Positions 29,090 to 41,263 are shown, counted from the stretch's first letter. The stretch is DNA of 64,000 nucleotides from Paenibacillus sp. FSL H8-0548 (GCF_038630985.1 NZ_CP152049.1:6687501-6751500); one strand, 5' to 3'. Translations and numbers: made by a program. The notes: a model not told the origin generated them from the letters alone.

Positions 29090-29206
29090 TGAACTTGAGC
29101 CTCCTCAATATATCATGGAATTTTTTATGTGTGGGCCGGCATCCCATTTGCAAGCAAACTTTAATGACGGCCAAAAGCATATATTAAATGCATTGCCTAA
29201 AAGCGA

Positions 29207-31282
29207 TTACTCGCCTTTGTGCTTAGCAATGATCTCTTCAGAGATCGATTTTGGAACTTCTTCATAGTGAGAAAGCTCCATAGAGAATACGCCACGTCCT
29301 TGTGTACCGGAACGTAGTGTTGTGGAATATCCAAACATCTCGGAGAGAGGTACCTTGGAGCGGATAATTTGTGCACCTGCACGAGAATCCATACCTTCGA
29401 TACGACCACGACGGGAGTTCAACATACCCATAACATCGCCCATGTACTCTTCAGGAACAGTAACTTCAACCTTCATGATTGGCTCAAGAAGAACTGGCTT
29501 ACATTTTTCTTTGGCAGCTTTAAGCGCCATCGAACCTGCAATTTTAAACGCCATCTCCGAGGAGTCAACATCATGATAGGATCCGTCAACAACAACAGCT
29601 TTGACATCAACGAGCGGGAAGCCGGCTACTACACCGTTCTTCATTGACTCTTCAATACCAGCCTGGATAGGAGCGATAAATTCACGAGGAATTGAACCGC
29701 CGACTGTTTTGTTTTCGAATATAAAGCCTGAACCTGGCTCAAGTGGTGAAAACTCAACCCAACAATGTCCGAATTGACCTTTACCACCGGATTGACGAAC
29801 GAACTTACCTTCAACCTTCGCAGCTTGACGGAACGTTTCACGGTAAGCAACTTGTGGTTTACCAACGTTTGTCTCAACTTTGAATTCACGGAACATACGG
29901 TCAACGAGGATTTCAAGGTGAAGCTCACCCATACCAGAAATGATCGTTTGGTTTGTTTCTTCGTCCGTATGAGCACGGAAAGTTGGATCTTCCTCAGCAA
30001 GTTTGGAGATCGCGATACCTAGTTTGTCTTGGTCAGCTTTCGTTTTTGGTTCGATAGCAACCGAGATAACTGGCTCAGGGAAGTTCATGGACTCAAGAAT
30101 AATCACATTTTTCTCTTCGCATAGAGTATCGCCTGTAGTTGTATCTTTAAGACCAACTGCTGCAGCGATATCGCCGGAAAAAACTTCTGTGATTTCTTGA
30201 CGGCTGTTCGCGTGCATTTGTAGAATACGTCCAATACGCTCACGTTTGCCCTTAGTTGAGTTAAGAACATACGAACCGGATTTTAGTACGCCTGAATACA
30301 CACGGAAGAAAGTCAATCTACCAACATAAGGGTCAGTCATGATTTTGAAAGCAAGTGCTGCGAATGGTGCATCATCCGAAGATGGACGCGAACCTTCTTC
30401 GCCATCTTCAAGAGTACCTTTAATAGCTGGTACATCTAGAGGTGATGGCAAGTAATCAACAACTGCATTCAGCATCGGTTGAACACCTTTGTTACGGTAT
30501 GATGAGCCTGCAACAACTGGGAAGATTTTAACTTCGCAAACACCTTTACGGAGTGCTGCTTTAATTTCTGGAATAGTGATTTCTTCACCTTCCAAATATT
30601 TCATCGTTAAGTCTTCATCCAATTCTGCTACTTTCTCAATCAATTCCGTACGAAGCTCTTCGACTTGGTCGGCGTACTCCGCAGGAACTGGAAGCTCTTG
30701 AGGGTCTTTACCGCTATCATCTTGGTATACATATGCTACACGTTCGATGATATCGATAACGCCTTTAAAGTCGCCTTCAGCACCGATAGGAATTTGAATT
30801 GCTACAGCATTGGCACCTAGACGCTCACGCATGTCTTTAATAACATTCAGATAGTCTGCACCAATGATATCCATTTTATTTACATATGCAATCCGAGGTA
30901 CGTTGTATCTGTCAGCCTGACGCCATACAGTTTCAGACTGCGGCTCAACGCCTTCTTTTGCACTGAAAACCCCAACGGCCCCGTCCAATACGCGTAGGGA
31001 ACGTTCAACTTCAACAGTGAAGTCAACGTGTCCCGGGGTGTCGATAATATTAATGCGGTGTCCATGCCATTGAGCGGTAGTCGCGGCAGACGTAATCGTA
31101 ATACCGCGCTCTTGTTCTTGTTCCATCCAGTCCATCGTAGCTGCACCTTCGTGCACCTCGCCGATTTTGTGGGTACGGCCTGTAAAGAACAAGATCCGTT
31201 CAGTTGTAGTGGTTTTACCGGCATCGATATGCGCCATAATCCCGATGTTACGTGTATTATACAAGGAGAACTCTCTTGACAT
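29207..31282 (-). CDS. fusA: Elongation factor G
   Basis: EF-G drives ribosomal translocation by GTP hydrolysis. The 691-residue protein starts [20 protein letters not shown] and has the G1 motif AHIDAGKTT, the G3 motif [12 protein letters not shown], and domains II-V down to the C-terminal [14 protein letters not shown]. Length and order are standard. AAAGGAGACAATTTT precedes the ATG. It lies between rpsG and tuf. Confidence 0.98.
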   Translation of the reverse strand: MSREFSLYNTRNIGIMAHIDAGKTTTTERILFFTGRTHKIGEVHEGAATMDWMEQEQERGITITSAATTAQWHGHRINIIDTPGHVDFTVEVERSLRVLDGAVGVFSAKEGVEPQSETVWRQADRYNVPRIAYVNKMDIIGADYLNVIKDMRERLGANAVAIQIPIGAEGDFKGVIDIIERVAYVYQDDSGKDPQELPVPAEYADQVEELRTELIEKVAELDEDLTMKYLEGEEITIPEIKAALRKGVCEVKIFPVVAGSSYRNKGVQPMLNAVVDYLPSPLDVPAIKGTLEDGEEGSRPSSDDAPFAALAFKIMTDPYVGRLTFFRVYSGVLKSGSYVLNSTKGKRERIGRILQMHANSRQEITEVFSGDIAAAVGLKDTTTGDTLCEEKNVIILESMNFPEPVISVAIEPKTKADQDKLGIAISKLAEEDPTFRAHTDEETNQTIISGMGELHLEILVDRMFREFKVETNVGKPQVAYRETFRQAAKVEGKFVRQSGGKGQFGHCWVEFSPLEPGSGFIFENKTVGGSIPREFIAPIQAGIEESMKNGVVAGFPLVDVKAVVVDGSYHDVDSSEMAFKIAGSMALKAAKEKCKPVLLEPIMKVEVTVPEEYMGDVMGMLNSRRGRIEGMDSRAGAQIIRSKVPLSEMFGYSTTLRSGTQGRGVFSMELSHYEEVPKSISEEIIAKHKGE

Positions 31283-31311
31283 AAAATTGTCTCCTTTCGA
31301 ATGTGAAAATT

Positions 31312-31782
31312 CTACCAGCGGTAGTGAGCAAACGCTTTGTTTGCTTCAGCCATTTTGTGAGTGTCTTCGCGCTTCTTAACAGCTGCGCCAGTGTTATTGG
31401 ATGCATCTGTGATTTCAGCAGCTAAACGCTCTTCCATCGTTTTCTCACCGCGGTTACGTGAGTAGTTCACGAGCCAACGAAGACCAAGTGCCGTACGGCG
31501 CTCTGGTTTAACTTCGATAGGCACTTGATAGTTTGCACCGCCGACACGGCGTGCTTTAACCTCAAGTACTGGCATAATATTTTTCAAAGCTGCTTCGAAC
31601 ACTTCCATCGGATCTTTACCCGTGCGTTCTTGAATCAGTTTGAAAGCATCATACAATAGCGTTTGTGCAACGCCTCTTTTACCATCAAGCATAATGCGGT
31701 TAATTAGACGAGTTACCAGTTTGCTGTTATACAGCGGATCTGGAAGTACATCGCGTTTTGTTACAGGACCTTTGCGTGGCAT
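31312..31782 (-). CDS. rpsG: Ribosomal protein S7
   Basis: S7 nucleates the 30S head. The 156-residue protein reads [20 protein letters not shown] and ends [11 protein letters not shown], and includes [20 protein letters not shown] and [20 protein letters not shown]. The frame is open to 31824, but AAGGGGGACTTTCTC before 31782 and the conserved MPRKG start settle the position. It lies between rpsL and fusA. Confidence 0.97.
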   Translation of the reverse strand: MPRKGPVTKRDVLPDPLYNSKLVTRLINRIMLDGKRGVAQTLLYDAFKLIQERTGKDPMEVFEAALKNIMPVLEVKARRVGGANYQVPIEVKPERRTALGLRWLVNYSRNRGEKTMEERLAAEITDASNNTGAAVKKREDTHKMAEANKAFAHYRW

Positions 31783-31848
31783 GAGAAAGTCCCCCTTTCT
31801 TCTAATAGTCGCTATTTCTAGCATTTCAATGACCCGTTAGGGTTATAC

Positions 31849-32271
31849 TTATGATTTTTTAGCTTTAGGACGTTTTGTACCGTATTTCGAACGAGCTTGC
31901 ATACGGTTGTTAACACCCGCAGTATCAAGTGCGCCGCGAACGATATGATAACGTACTCCTGCTAAGTCTTTTACTTTACCACCACGGATCAAAACAACGC
32001 TATGCTCTTGCAAGTTGTGTCCGATACCCGGAATGTAAGCCGTAACCTCTAAACGGTTCGTTAAACGAACACGAGCATATTTACGAAGTGCGGAGTTCGG
32101 TTTCCTTGGAGTCATAGTACCTACACGAGTGCACACACCACGTTTTTGAGGAGCGCTCATGTTTGTAGCTTCACGTTTCAATGCGTTGAAACCTTTTTGC
32201 AATGCCGGCGATTTCGATTTAACGACTTTCGCTTGGCGTCCTTTACGGACTAGTTGGTTAATTGTTGGCAT
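31849..32271 (-). CDS. rpsL: Ribosomal protein S12, with Arg56 and Ala104
   Basis: S12 controls decoding accuracy. The 140-residue protein reads [20 protein letters not shown] and has the usual [12 protein letters not shown], but the next residues are RKPNSALRK, so residue 56 (Bacillus numbering) is Arg instead of Lys, coded AGG. The later loop is [13 protein letters not shown], with Ala104 in place of Pro. Both are positions where substitutions give streptomycin resistance in Bacillus subtilis and Escherichia coli. The frame stays open to 32466 through repeat copy F, but AAGGGGGTGGCAAC before 32271 marks the start. Confidence 0.96.
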   Translation of the reverse strand: MPTINQLVRKGRQAKVVKSKSPALQKGFNALKREATNMSAPQKRGVCTRVGTMTPRKPNSALRKYARVRLTNRLEVTAYIPGIGHNLQEHSVVLIRGGKVKDLAGVRYHIVRGALDTAGVNNRMQARSKYGTKRPKAKKS

Positions 32272-32306
32272 GTTGCCACCCCCTTCCCTATATTCATGTC
32301 TTTTGA

Positions 32307-32388
32307 AAATACAAGAATTTATAAAGCTTCGTTTATAAATCTGCTCGTATTTATTCGCGTAAACGAACTCTTTCCACCAAAGGTCGGC
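32307..32388 (-). repeat. Dispersed palindromic repeat, copy F
   Basis: Plus-strand palindrome AAATACAAGAATTTATAAA (32307-32325), loop GCTTCG, TTTATAAATCTGCTCGTATTT (32332-32352), then CGCGTAAACGAACTC and CCACCAAAGGTCGGC. It lies in the rplGB-rpsL gap, within the probable str transcript. The arms differ in sequence from copies A and C but keep their pairing. Confidence 0.6.
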
Positions 32389-32526
32389 AACAGCCGTATA
32401 CGCATGTATGGTAGACATTTTACCTAATTTTAAGCCCACAGATCCAGGCGGTTCATTAAAGAACAAACAAAAATTCTCGCCAGTTAATCATCGTTAAACA
32501 ATCAACCAACAAAAACAGTTATTGCA

Positions 32527-32757
32527 TTATTCTTCTTCGTTTACGAGTGCTGCCATTGCGGCCCCGATATCGATTCCACAGGTTTCCCCTAGTTCTTCCA
32601 TCGTATCGATCCATTTTATTGGAACTCCCGCCCGCTCACATAGATGAATAATCTTATCCTTCATCTGCGGATCTGCATCACGTGCAACATAGACTTCAAT
32701 CGCTCTTTGGTGCTCGAGCATCTTGGCTGTCTGCTTTGCGCCGACTCTGAATTGCAT
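32527..32757 (-). CDS. rplGB: L7Ae-family kink-turn RNA-binding protein (YbxF/RplGB type)
   Basis: The 76-residue protein has the L7Ae fold signature: GAKQTAKMLEHQRAIEVYVA, ARDADPQMKDKII and ETCGIDIGAAMAAL. Bacillus YbxF binds kink-turn RNA; a ribosomal role is inferred from the operon. The ATG at 32757 is preferred because AAGGTGAT lies six bases upstream. A longer start at 32781 has no ribosome binding site. It is the first gene of the str operon, 31 bp downstream of the promoter. Confidence 0.85.
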   Translation of the reverse strand: MQFRVGAKQTAKMLEHQRAIEVYVARDADPQMKDKIIHLCERAGVPIKWIDTMEELGETCGIDIGAAMAALVNEEE

Positions 32758-32812
32758 GAAAATCACCTTCAATTCTTCCATTCAGTGATCACACAACTAG
32801 GCACACTTCGAT

Positions 32813-32842
32813 ATATTAACACCTACACTGTGCTTGTGTCAA
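32813..32842 (-). promoter_or_regulatory. Sigma-A promoter of the str operon
   Basis: On the minus strand TTGACA, 18 bases, TAATAT, upstream of rplGB. It gives rplGB-rpsL-rpsG-fusA-tuf a promoter separate from rpoBC. Confidence 0.75.
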
Positions 32843-32903
32843 GAAACTTCTATGATTATCATTTGTAAAACTTTCTCAAAAGACAATCGTGCTTTAAACA
32901 TAC

Positions 32904-32954
32904 AAAAGAGCGATCATCCTCCGCTTCCAAAAGAAAACGGAAGATGGAACGCTC
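32904..32954 (-). terminator. Intrinsic terminator after rpoC
   Basis: Minus-strand GAGCG...CATCTTCCG pairs with CGGAGGATG...CGCTC, followed by TTTTG. It ends the rpoBC transcript about 50 bp after the rpoC stop. Confidence 0.75.
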
Positions 32955-33004
32955 CTGCAATATATGCTAGCATCGGGCTATCGATCCAAAGTATACATCA
33001 ACAA

Positions 33005-36000
33005 TTAGTCGACAGTTACAGCTTCGGTCTCTAATTCGCCTTCAACTTTAGTAATAGCTTCATCTTCTAGACCAGCAAGTCGAATGTTACGATAGCGCGC
33101 CATTCCAGTACCAGCTGGAATCAACTTACCTATGATAACATTTTCTTTGAGTCCAAGCAACTGGTCAACTTTGCCTTTAATAGCCGCATCAGTCAATACG
33201 CGAGTTGTTTCTTGGAAAGAAGCTGCTGACAAGAAGGAATCTGTTTCAAGCGATGCCTTCGTAATACCGAGTAGAACTGGTTTTGCAACGGCAGGCTCGA
33301 GATCTGCAAAAATCGCAGCGCGGTTTTGTGATTCATATTCATGAATATCAACAAACGCACCAGGAAGCAGAGTCGTACCGCCAGCGTCTACGATACGGAT
33401 TTTACGGAGCATTTGTTTAATCATGACCTCAACGTGCTTGTCATTGATTTCTACCCCTTGGTTCCGATAAACGCGCTGTACTTCTTGCAAAATATAGTTC
33501 TGAACTCCGCGGATACCTTTGATGCGCAGCATGTCTTTAGGGTCAATAGAACCGTCAGTCAGCTCATCGCCGGCTTCGATTTGTTGGCCTTGGGTTACAC
33601 GAATACGCGAGCCATAAGTAACGGCATACACTTTGGATTCCGCTTCGCCTTGAACTTCGATTTCACGACGGTCCTTAGCTTCACGGATTTCTTTAATTAC
33701 ACCGTCAAGCTCAGAAATGATCGCTTGACCTTTCGGATTACGCGCCTCAAACAACTCTTGGATACGCGGCAAACCTTGTGTAATATCATCGCCGGCTACG
33801 CCACCCGTATGGAACGTACGCATCGTCAGCTGTGTTCCTGGCTCTCCGATCGATTGAGCCGCGATAATACCTACCGCTTCACCAATCTCAACGTGCTTAC
33901 CAGTTGCAAGGTTGCGGCCGTAACAGATCTTACATACGCCATGACGCGCACGGCAGCTCAGTACGGAACGAATTTGCAGTTTTTCAACGCCAGCATCAAT
34001 AATGGCATCGGCTTTATTAGAATCAATAAGCTCGCTGCGATTAACGATAATTTCGCCTGTTTTTGGATTACGAACGGTTTCAAACGCATAACGTCCTTCA
34101 ATACGGTCATAAAGGTCTTCAATAACCTCTTTACCATCTTGAATTTTGCTTACGGAGAAGCCTTTGTCCGTGCCACAGTCATCTTCACGCACGATTACGT
34201 CTTGTGCAACGTCAACGAGTCGACGAGTCAAGTAACCGGAATCGGCTGTCCGAAGTGCAGTATCCGCCAAACCTTTTCGCGCTCCGTGAGTCGAGATAAA
34301 GTACTCGAGTACGGTCAGACCTTCGCGGAAGTTTGATTTAATTGGCAACTCAATGATACGACCGGATGGATTGGCCATCAGACCACGCATACCGCCAAGC
34401 TGAGTAATTTGAGATTTGTTACCCCGTGCCTTGGAGTCCACCATAAGCATGATGTTGTTATAACGATCCATCGATTTCATAAGAACCTCGGTGATCTCGT
34501 CTTTACATTTACCCCAAATCGTGATAATTCGGTCATAGCGCTCTTCGTTTGTAATCAAACCACGACGGTATTGATTCATAACGGTAGCAACCTTATCATC
34601 GGAGCGCTTCATGATTTCGTCTTTCTCTTTCGGGATGATAACGTCGGACACGCCGATCGTAATACCAGCCTTAGTCGAGTAAGTGAAACCAAGCTGTTTA
34701 ATGCGGTCAAGAAGCATCGCAGTAAGCGTAGTGTGGTATTGACGGAAACATTCCGCAATAACTAATGCGAGATAATCCTTACCTACAGCGCCTGGCGTTT
34801 CGATCGCGTCCAAAAACTTCGGAAGATCGGCGCCTTTTTCGTATACAAAGTATTTATCAGGTGTACCTTGCAATAGGTTCGTTTTCGTTGCCTCGTTGAT
34901 ATAAGGGAAATCCTCTGGGAAAATTTCGTTGAAGATTACTTTACCAACTGTAGTAACGAGTAACGATGCTTGCTGCTGCTCGGTAAAATTAACTTTCTTA
35001 AGCACACGCACTGGAATGAATATTCTAGCGTGCAAGGAAACAATACCACGTTGATAAGCAGAGATTGCTTCGTTAATGGTGCCGAATACAGAACCACTAC
35101 CTTTAGCCTCTTTGTTATCCATCGTCAAGTAGAAGCTTCCTAGAACCATATCCTGTGAAGGAGTAACGACTGGCTTGCCGTCTTTCGGGTTAAGGATGTT
35201 GCCTGATGCAAGCATAAGCAAACGAGCTTCAGCTTGTGCTTCCGCAGACAACGGAACGTGTACCGCCATTTGGTCACCATCGAAGTCAGCATTATATGCT
35301 GTACATACGAGCGGATGAAGCTTAATCGCGCGGCCTTCAACCAAAATAGGCTCAAATGCTTGAATACCTAGTCTGTGAAGCGTCGGGGCACGGTTCAGCA
35401 ATACTGGATGTTCTTTAATAACTTCCTCAAGTACATCCCATACCTCTGGGCTTACGCGTTCAACCTTGCGCTTCGCACTTTTAATATTATGTGCTAAGCC
35501 TTTATTTACAAGCTCTTTCATAACGAAAGGCTTGAACAATTCAAGTGCCATTTCCTTCGGAAGACCGCACTGGAACATTTTTAGATTTGGACCTACAACG
35601 ATAACCGAACGACCAGAGTAGTCAACCCGTTTACCTAGCAAGTTCTGACGGAAACGTCCTTGCTTACCTTTAAGCATGTGGCTTAGAGATTTAAGCGGAC
35701 GATTACCAGGACCTGTTACAGGACGACCGCGACGACCGTTATCGATCAAAGCATCAACCGCTTCCTGCAGCATCCGTTTTTCATTTTGCACGATAATATC
35801 AGGAGCACCCAAATCTAGTAGACGCTTCAGACGATTATTCCGATTAATAACACGACGATACAGATCATTAAGGTCAGACGTAGCGAAACGTCCTCCATCG
35901 AGCTGAACCATCGGACGAAGCTCCGGAGGAATAACAGGAAGCACGTCAAGAATCATCCAATCCGGTTTGTTGCCGGAGTTACGGAATGCTTCAACAACTT

Positions 36001-36631
36001 CAAGCCGTTTAATTGCACGGTTACGGCGCTGCCCTTGAGCAGTGCGTAATTCTTCCTTCAATTGCTCTAATTCTTTCTCCACATCGATGTCTTGAAGAAG
36101 CTTCTTAACCGCTTCAGCACCCATACCTGCGTGGAAACCGTAGCCGTATTTCTCACGATAGCTGCGGTATTCTTTCTCAGACAGCAGTTGTTTTCTCTCA
36201 AGCGGGGTATCACCTGGATCTGTAACTACATAAGATGCAAAATAGATAATCTCCTCGAGCGAGCGAGGGGACATATCTAGTGCAAGACCCATGCGGCTTG
36301 GAATCCCTTTGAAATACCAAATATGAGATACTGGCGCAGCAAGCTCGATATGACCCATACGTTCACGACGAACTTTAGCCCGAGTTACTTCAACACCACA
36401 ACGATCACAAACAACACCTTTATAGCGTACACGTTTGTATTTACCGCAATGACATTCCCAGTCTTTCGTAGGTCCAAAAATTTTCTCGCAGAAGAGACCT
36501 TCCTTCTCCGGCTTTAAGGTCCTATAGTTGATCGTCTCCGGCTTTTTAACTTCTCCGCGGGACCACGAGCGAATTTTATCCGGCGAAGCCAGACCGATTT
36601 TCATATACTCGAAGTTGTTCACGTCCAACAA
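33005..36631 (-). CDS. rpoC: RNA polymerase beta' subunit
   Basis: Beta' forms the catalytic cleft with beta. The 1208-residue protein has the N-terminal zinc site ([20 protein letters not shown], about residues 60-79), the Mg-binding NADFDGDQM (about 445), bridge-helix and trigger-loop regions, and the second zinc site [13 protein letters not shown]. The start is a TTG at 36631 ([10 protein letters not shown]) with GGAGGAGGG upstream; the ten codons before it are not conserved. It follows rpoB by 95 bp. Confidence 0.97.
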   Translation of the reverse strand: MLDVNNFEYMKIGLASPDKIRSWSRGEVKKPETINYRTLKPEKEGLFCEKIFGPTKDWECHCGKYKRVRYKGVVCDRCGVEVTRAKVRRERMGHIELAAPVSHIWYFKGIPSRMGLALDMSPRSLEEIIYFASYVVTDPGDTPLERKQLLSEKEYRSYREKYGYGFHAGMGAEAVKKLLQDIDVEKELEQLKEELRTAQGQRRNRAIKRLEVVEAFRNSGNKPDWMILDVLPVIPPELRPMVQLDGGRFATSDLNDLYRRVINRNNRLKRLLDLGAPDIIVQNEKRMLQEAVDALIDNGRRGRPVTGPGNRPLKSLSHMLKGKQGRFRQNLLGKRVDYSGRSVIVVGPNLKMFQCGLPKEMALELFKPFVMKELVNKGLAHNIKSAKRKVERVSPEVWDVLEEVIKEHPVLLNRAPTLHRLGIQAFEPILVEGRAIKLHPLVCTAYNADFDGDQMAVHVPLSAEAQAEARLLMLASGNILNPKDGKPVVTPSQDMVLGSFYLTMDNKEAKGSGSVFGTINEAISAYQRGIVSLHARIFIPVRVLKKVNFTEQQQASLLVTTVGKVIFNEIFPEDFPYINEATKTNLLQGTPDKYFVYEKGADLPKFLDAIETPGAVGKDYLALVIAECFRQYHTTLTAMLLDRIKQLGFTYSTKAGITIGVSDVIIPKEKDEIMKRSDDKVATVMNQYRRGLITNEERYDRIITIWGKCKDEITEVLMKSMDRYNNIMLMVDSKARGNKSQITQLGGMRGLMANPSGRIIELPIKSNFREGLTVLEYFISTHGARKGLADTALRTADSGYLTRRLVDVAQDVIVREDDCGTDKGFSVSKIQDGKEVIEDLYDRIEGRYAFETVRNPKTGEIIVNRSELIDSNKADAIIDAGVEKLQIRSVLSCRARHGVCKICYGRNLATGKHVEIGEAVGIIAAQSIGEPGTQLTMRTFHTGGVAGDDITQGLPRIQELFEARNPKGQAIISELDGVIKEIREAKDRREIEVQGEAESKVYAVTYGSRIRVTQGQQIEAGDELTDGSIDPKDMLRIKGIRGVQNYILQEVQRVYRNQGVEINDKHVEVMIKQMLRKIRIVDAGGTTLLPGAFVDIHEYESQNRAAIFADLEPAVAKPVLLGITKASLETDSFLSAASFQETTRVLTDAAIKGKVDQLLGLKENVIIGKLIPAGTGMARYRNIRLAGLEDEAITKVEGELETEAVTVD

Positions 36632-36726
36632 GGAGCAACCCTCCTCCGTCATGTATGACAATGTCTATCTAATCAGCTAGATTCCGTCACAGGCGCGTGA
36701 CCATGCGACGGAATCCAGCAACTAGT

Positions 36727-39700
36727 TTATTCAGCAGCGCTGATCTCAGCACCTTCTATATTGAGGTTGAGCTTGTCACCCGTTGCCTCGTCTTCATCGT
36801 CCATTTCCTTCATTTCGATCTCTTCTTCATTCTCAGATAGAATTTTAACATCCATACCTAAGCTTTGAAGCTCTTTGATCAAAACTTTAAACGATTCCGG
36901 AACACCAGGCTCTGGAACGTTTTCGCCCTTGACGATAGATTCGTATGTTTTCACACGACCAACAACGTCATCGGATTTAACTGTCAAAATTTCTTGAAGC
37001 GTGTACGCAGCGCCATATGCCTCAAGCGCCCATACTTCCATCTCCCCGAAACGTTGACCACCGAACTGTGCTTTACCACCGAGCGGCTGCTGTGTAACAA
37101 GTGAGTAAGGACCAGTGGAACGGGCATGGATTTTATCATCGACCATGTGCGCCAGCTTGATCATATACATGACACCAACTGTAACCTCACGCTCGAAGTT
37201 CTCGCCTGTCCGTCCATCATACAGTACGGTTTTACCGTTACGCTGCATGCCAGCTTCTTCCATTGTATCGAAAACGTCATTCTCGCGAGCGCCGTCAAAT
37301 ACTGGCGTTGCAGCGTGAATGCCAAGATGTTTACAGGCCATGCCGAGGTGAACCTCAAGCGCTTGACCAATGTTCATCCGTGAAGGAACGCCCAGCGGGT
37401 TAAGTACAACCTCAACCGGTGTACCATCAGGCAGGAACGGCATATCTTCTTCAGGCATGATACGGGCGATAACCCCTTTGTTACCATGACGGCCGGCCAT
37501 TTTGTCGCCTTCGGAAATTTTCCGTTTTTGAGCAATATAAGCACGAACCAATTGGTTAACTCCAGGCGGCAACTCGTCGCCGTTCTCACGTGTAAATACT
37601 TTAACATCCACTACGATACCATCGGTACCATGCGGTACACGCAGCGATGTATCACGAACTTCACGAGCCTTCTCACCGAAGATCGCATGAAGCAATCTTT
37701 CTTCCGCTGTCAACTCCGTCACACCTTTAGGTGTTACTTTACCAACAAGGATGTCGCCAGCGCCAATTTCAGCACCAACACGAATGATACCGCGCTCATC
37801 TAGATTACGAAGAGCCTCTTCGCCGACATTCGGAATGTCACGAGTGATTTCTTCAGGTCCAAGCTTCGTATCACGAGCTTCTGACTCGTATTCTTCGATG
37901 TGAATGGATGTATAAACATCTTCTTTCACAAGCTTCTCACTAAGCAGGATCGCATCCTCATAGTTGTAGCCTTCCCACGTCATGAATGCAACGACTACGT
38001 TGCGCCCAAGAGCCAATTCGCCCATTTCAGTGGAAGGACCATCTGCAAGAATATCACCTTTCTTAATAACATCACCTTTACGTACAAGTGGACGTTGGTT
38101 GATGCACGTTCCTTGGTTGGAACGCATAAACTTGTGCAGCTTATGCTTTATCAAATCGCCAGCAACTGGCTTGCCATCAATTTGTTCAACGCGACGCAGC
38201 AAGATTTCATTAGCAGAAGCGCGCTCGATTATACCGTCATACTTCGCAACGATACAAACTCCGGAATCTTTTGCTGCTTTATGCTCCATTCCAGTTCCAA
38301 CAAGCGGCGATCTAGGAATAAGAAGCGGCACTGCTTGACGCTGCATGTTCGATCCCATTAGGGCACGGTTGGAGTCATCGTTTTCCAAGAATGGAATTAA
38401 CGCTGTCGCAACAGATACTACCTGTTTCGGAGATACGTCCATATAATCAACGCGATCGCTTGGCATAGTCAAAATGTTATCAGCTTGTTTGTTGTAACGA
38501 ACAATCGTATTTTCTTCTGCGAATTTATCCTCAGGGGTCAACATAGCATTTGCTTGCGCAATGACATAGTTATCTTCCTCATCAGCAGTCAAGTACGCGA
38601 TTTGTTCTGTTACAATTCCAGTCTTCGGATCTACCCAACGGTACGGAGCTTCAATGAAGCCATACTCATTAATACGAGCAAACGAAGACAAGGAGTTGAT
38701 CAAACCGATGTTTGGTCCCTCTGGCGTCTCGATCGGACACATCCGCCCATAGTGGGAGTGATGGACGTCACGAACTTCAAAGCCAGCGCGTTCCCGAGTC
38801 AAACCACCGGGCCCGAGTGCGGATAGACGACGCTTATGCGTCAGCTCAGCAAGCGGATTCGTTTGGTCCATAAACTGGGAAAGCTGCGAGGATCCGAAAA
38901 ACTCTTTTATTGAAGCAATAACCGGTCGAATGTTAATCAACGCTTGTGGCGTAATTGCATTCGCATCTTGAATGGACATTCTCTCGCGTACAACGCGCTC
39001 CATCCGAGACAAACCGATACGGAATTGATTTTGAAGCAGCTCTCCTACTGAACGCAGACGACGGTTACCGAGATGATCGATATCATCCGTGCTGCCTACA
39101 CCATGAAGCAAGTTGATAAAGTAGTTAATGGAAGAAATAATATCCGCAGGCGTGATGTGCTTAACGGATTTATCAATCGTGCCATTAGCAATTACTTTAA
39201 TAACCTTGGTTTCATCATATGGAGAGAATACACTTATCGTTTGTAGTGGAATACTATCAGCATCCAATACGCCGTTAGCCACGTGATAAGTTTTGAAGCC
39301 AACATCCTTCTCGAGTTTTTCGAGGATTTCATCAAGCAAACGACGGTCAATCATTTGTCCGGCTTCAGCGATGATTTCGCCAGTGGTAGGATCAATTAAA
39401 TTTTCCGCCAGTCGTTGGTTGAACAACCGATTCTTGATGTGGAGTTTTTTATTTATTTTGTATCGGCCTACGTTGGCCAAATCATAACGTTTTGGATCAA
39501 AGAAACGAGCGACCAGCAAGCTCTTCGCATTATCCAAAGTCGGCGGTTCACCTGGACGAAGACGCTCATAAATTTCAATCAGCGCTTTCTCAGTTGAATC
39601 CGTATTGTCCTTGTCTAATGTGTTGCGAATATACTCGTCATGGCCAAGCAGCTCAAGAATCTCAGCATCCGTACCGAATCCAAGCGAACGCAAAAGCACC

Positions 39701-40275
39701 GTTACCGGTATTTTACGAGTCCGATCAATACGCACGTAGATGATATCTTTAGCATCCGTTTCAAGCTCTAGCCACGCGCCGCGGTTAGGAATAACCGTCG
39801 CCGTGTAGTTTTTCTTCCCGTTCTTATCGACCTTCGTGCTGAAGTACACACTCGGGGATCGAACCAATTGGCTGACTATGACACGCTCGGCTCCGTTAAT
39901 AATAAACGTTCCGGTGTCTGTCATAAGCGGGAAATCACCCATGAAAACTTCTTGTTCCTTTACTTCGCCGGTTTCTTTGTTAAAAAGACGTACCTTAACA
40001 CGTAAAGGAGCTGCATACGTCACGTCGCGCTCTTTAGATTCATCGACCGAATATTTCGGTTCACCTAAGCTATAGTCGATAAACTCAAGCGATAGATTGC
40101 CCGTAAAGTCCGAAATCGGAGAAATGTCTTGGAACAATTCAATTAAGTCACTGTCCAAAAACTTCTCATACGATTTTTGTTGGATTTCAATCAGGTTCGG
40201 GACTTCCAGCACCTCGTTGATCCTGGCGTAGCTTCTTCGCGCGCGCCGACCATACTGAACAAGTTGTCCTGCCAA
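36727..40275 (-). CDS. rpoB: RNA polymerase beta subunit
   Basis: The 1182-residue beta subunit forms the active site with beta' and is the target of rifampicin. The rifampicin region reads [20 protein letters not shown] and then [10 protein letters not shown], the sensitive-type sequence. The flap and C-terminal clamp regions ([20 protein letters not shown]) are complete, and a short acidic tail ends the protein. The TTG at 40275 ([16 protein letters not shown]) is preceded by GTGAGGTTAAG; the longer frame to 40326 has no ribosome binding site. Confidence 0.97.
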   Translation of the reverse strand: MAGQLVQYGRRARRSYARINEVLEVPNLIEIQQKSYEKFLDSDLIELFQDISPISDFTGNLSLEFIDYSLGEPKYSVDESKERDVTYAAPLRVKVRLFNKETGEVKEQEVFMGDFPLMTDTGTFIINGAERVIVSQLVRSPSVYFSTKVDKNGKKNYTATVIPNRGAWLELETDAKDIIYVRIDRTRKIPVTVLLRSLGFGTDAEILELLGHDEYIRNTLDKDNTDSTEKALIEIYERLRPGEPPTLDNAKSLLVARFFDPKRYDLANVGRYKINKKLHIKNRLFNQRLAENLIDPTTGEIIAEAGQMIDRRLLDEILEKLEKDVGFKTYHVANGVLDADSIPLQTISVFSPYDETKVIKVIANGTIDKSVKHITPADIISSINYFINLLHGVGSTDDIDHLGNRRLRSVGELLQNQFRIGLSRMERVVRERMSIQDANAITPQALINIRPVIASIKEFFGSSQLSQFMDQTNPLAELTHKRRLSALGPGGLTRERAGFEVRDVHHSHYGRMCPIETPEGPNIGLINSLSSFARINEYGFIEAPYRWVDPKTGIVTEQIAYLTADEEDNYVIAQANAMLTPEDKFAEENTIVRYNKQADNILTMPSDRVDYMDVSPKQVVSVATALIPFLENDDSNRALMGSNMQRQAVPLLIPRSPLVGTGMEHKAAKDSGVCIVAKYDGIIERASANEILLRRVEQIDGKPVAGDLIKHKLHKFMRSNQGTCINQRPLVRKGDVIKKGDILADGPSTEMGELALGRNVVVAFMTWEGYNYEDAILLSEKLVKEDVYTSIHIEEYESEARDTKLGPEEITRDIPNVGEEALRNLDERGIIRVGAEIGAGDILVGKVTPKGVTELTAEERLLHAIFGEKAREVRDTSLRVPHGTDGIVVDVKVFTRENGDELPPGVNQLVRAYIAQKRKISEGDKMAGRHGNKGVIARIMPEEDMPFLPDGTPVEVVLNPLGVPSRMNIGQALEVHLGMACKHLGIHAATPVFDGARENDVFDTMEEAGMQRNGKTVLYDGRTGENFEREVTVGVMYMIKLAHMVDDKIHARSTGPYSLVTQQPLGGKAQFGGQRFGEMEVWALEAYGAAYTLQEILTVKSDDVVGRVKTYESIVKGENVPEPGVPESFKVLIKELQSLGMDVKILSENEEEIEMKEMDDEDEATGDKLNLNIEGAEISAAE

Positions 40276-40354
40276 CTTAACCTCACCCCTCATGTCTGTA
40301 TCACAGCATCGATACCACTGCGTCACTCTAGACGGACCAGCCGCCTATATAGTC

Positions 40355-40396
40355 AAATAAAGAAAAGCCCTTATCGAATAGGTTCGAAAAAAGAGC
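40355..40396 (-). terminator. Terminator or attenuator in the rpoB leader
   Basis: Minus-strand GCTCTT...TTCGAA-CCTA-TTCGAT...AAGGGC is followed by TTTTCTTTATTT. It lies 80 bp upstream of rpoB and downstream of a promoter, so it may end the rplL-ybxB transcript or attenuate rpoBC. Confidence 0.65.
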
Positions 40397-40577
40397 ATGT
40401 TCCGGCAATTAACCAATCACAGCGCGGATCGCGATAGTCTCATATCAAATAATTTTGCCCAAAACGTAAACATTATACGTCAATTGTGTAAAAGTTATGC
40501 ATTCCGCGCTCTAAATTTACACTTGACATTTTAGTTAACTAAAGAGATAGAGCCCAATTTAATGCTGACATTTTATA
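40397..40577. other. rpoB leader region
   Basis: About 180 bp of AT-rich leader between the promoter and the hairpin. A TATAATG at about 40470 resembles a second -10 element but has no good -35. No coding frame was found. Confidence 0.35.
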
Positions 40578-40606
40578 ATTTTACCATATCTAAAAAGTCA
40601 AGTCAA
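40578..40606 (-). promoter_or_regulatory. Sigma-A promoter upstream of rpoBC
   Basis: On the minus strand TTGACT, 17 bases, TAAAAT, about 300 bases before rpoB and 55 bases after the ybxB stop. Confidence 0.7.
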
Positions 40607-40660
40607 TAAATTTAACTTGATTTTCAAAACTATTTTACAAACAACAATTGCATCATTTAA

Positions 40661-41263
40661 CTAGCCTTTTACAGCTCGAAAAATTCGATAGCCCTTGTCC
40701 TTCGTCACTTCCTCTACTTCATCAAACAAAGACTCTAGTTTCACTTTCGCCGAAGGCGCTCCTTGCTTCTTCTGAATGACAACCCACATGCTGCCGCCAT
40801 CCTCGAGCAATTCATAGCCTTCTTCAAATATCTGATGAACAACCGCTTTACCCGCCCGAATAGGAGGGTTCGTTACGATGGCATCATATTTCAGATGCTT
40901 AACCGCTTGGAACAGATCACTCTGCAAAACAGTTACATTGGACAGTTGATTGAGCTTTGCATTCTCACGCGATAACTCCACTGCTCTTTCATTAATATCA
41001 ATCATTGTTACTTGCCCATTCTCAGCAAGCTTCGCTGCTGTCAGACCAATTGGCCCGTAACCACAACCAACATCCAGCACCTTTGCATTAGCGTCCAGTT
41101 CTAATGCATCAATTAATACTCGGCTCCCATAATCGACACCCGACTTTGAGAATACGCCAGCATCCGTCATTAATTTAAAAGAAAAGTCTCGAAGAGACAC
41201 TTCATGAACTTGACGATTATGCTTCACATCTGGGCTCTGTGAGTAATAGTGATTCGACATCAT
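40661..41263 (-). CDS. ybxB: RsmC-like class I methyltransferase YbxB
   Basis: The 200-residue protein has the SAM-binding motif VLDVGCGYGPIGLTAAK (about residues 60-76), IDINERAVEL, and the N6/N2-amine methylase motif NPPI (about 132). Family members methylate guanine N2 in 16S rRNA (RsmC, RsmD-like); the exact target in Bacillales is not settled. GGAGGAGATGA precedes two adjacent ATGs. It lies between rplL and rpoB as in Bacillus (ybxB). Confidence 0.85.
   Translation of the reverse strand: MMSNHYYSQSPDVKHNRQVHEVSLRDFSFKLMTDAGVFSKSGVDYGSRVLIDALELDANAKVLDVGCGYGPIGLTAAKLAENGQVTMIDINERAVELSRENAKLNQLSNVTVLQSDLFQAVKHLKYDAIVTNPPIRAGKAVVHQIFEEGYELLEDGGSMWVVIQKKQGAPSAKVKLESLFDEVEEVTKDKGYRIFRAVKG

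Noticed and set aside
32272..32466. 65-codon N-terminal extension of rpsL
   Set aside because: It translates repeat copy F and its flank. S12 is conserved from MPTINQL, which has its own strong ribosome binding site.
33341..34336. 331-codon plus-strand ORF opposite rpoC
   Set aside because: It is an antisense shadow of a conserved coding region; no ribosome binding site or family resemblance.
38830..38960. Rifampicin-resistance mutations in rpoB
   Set aside because: The region reads as the sensitive-type sequence at the positions usually altered.
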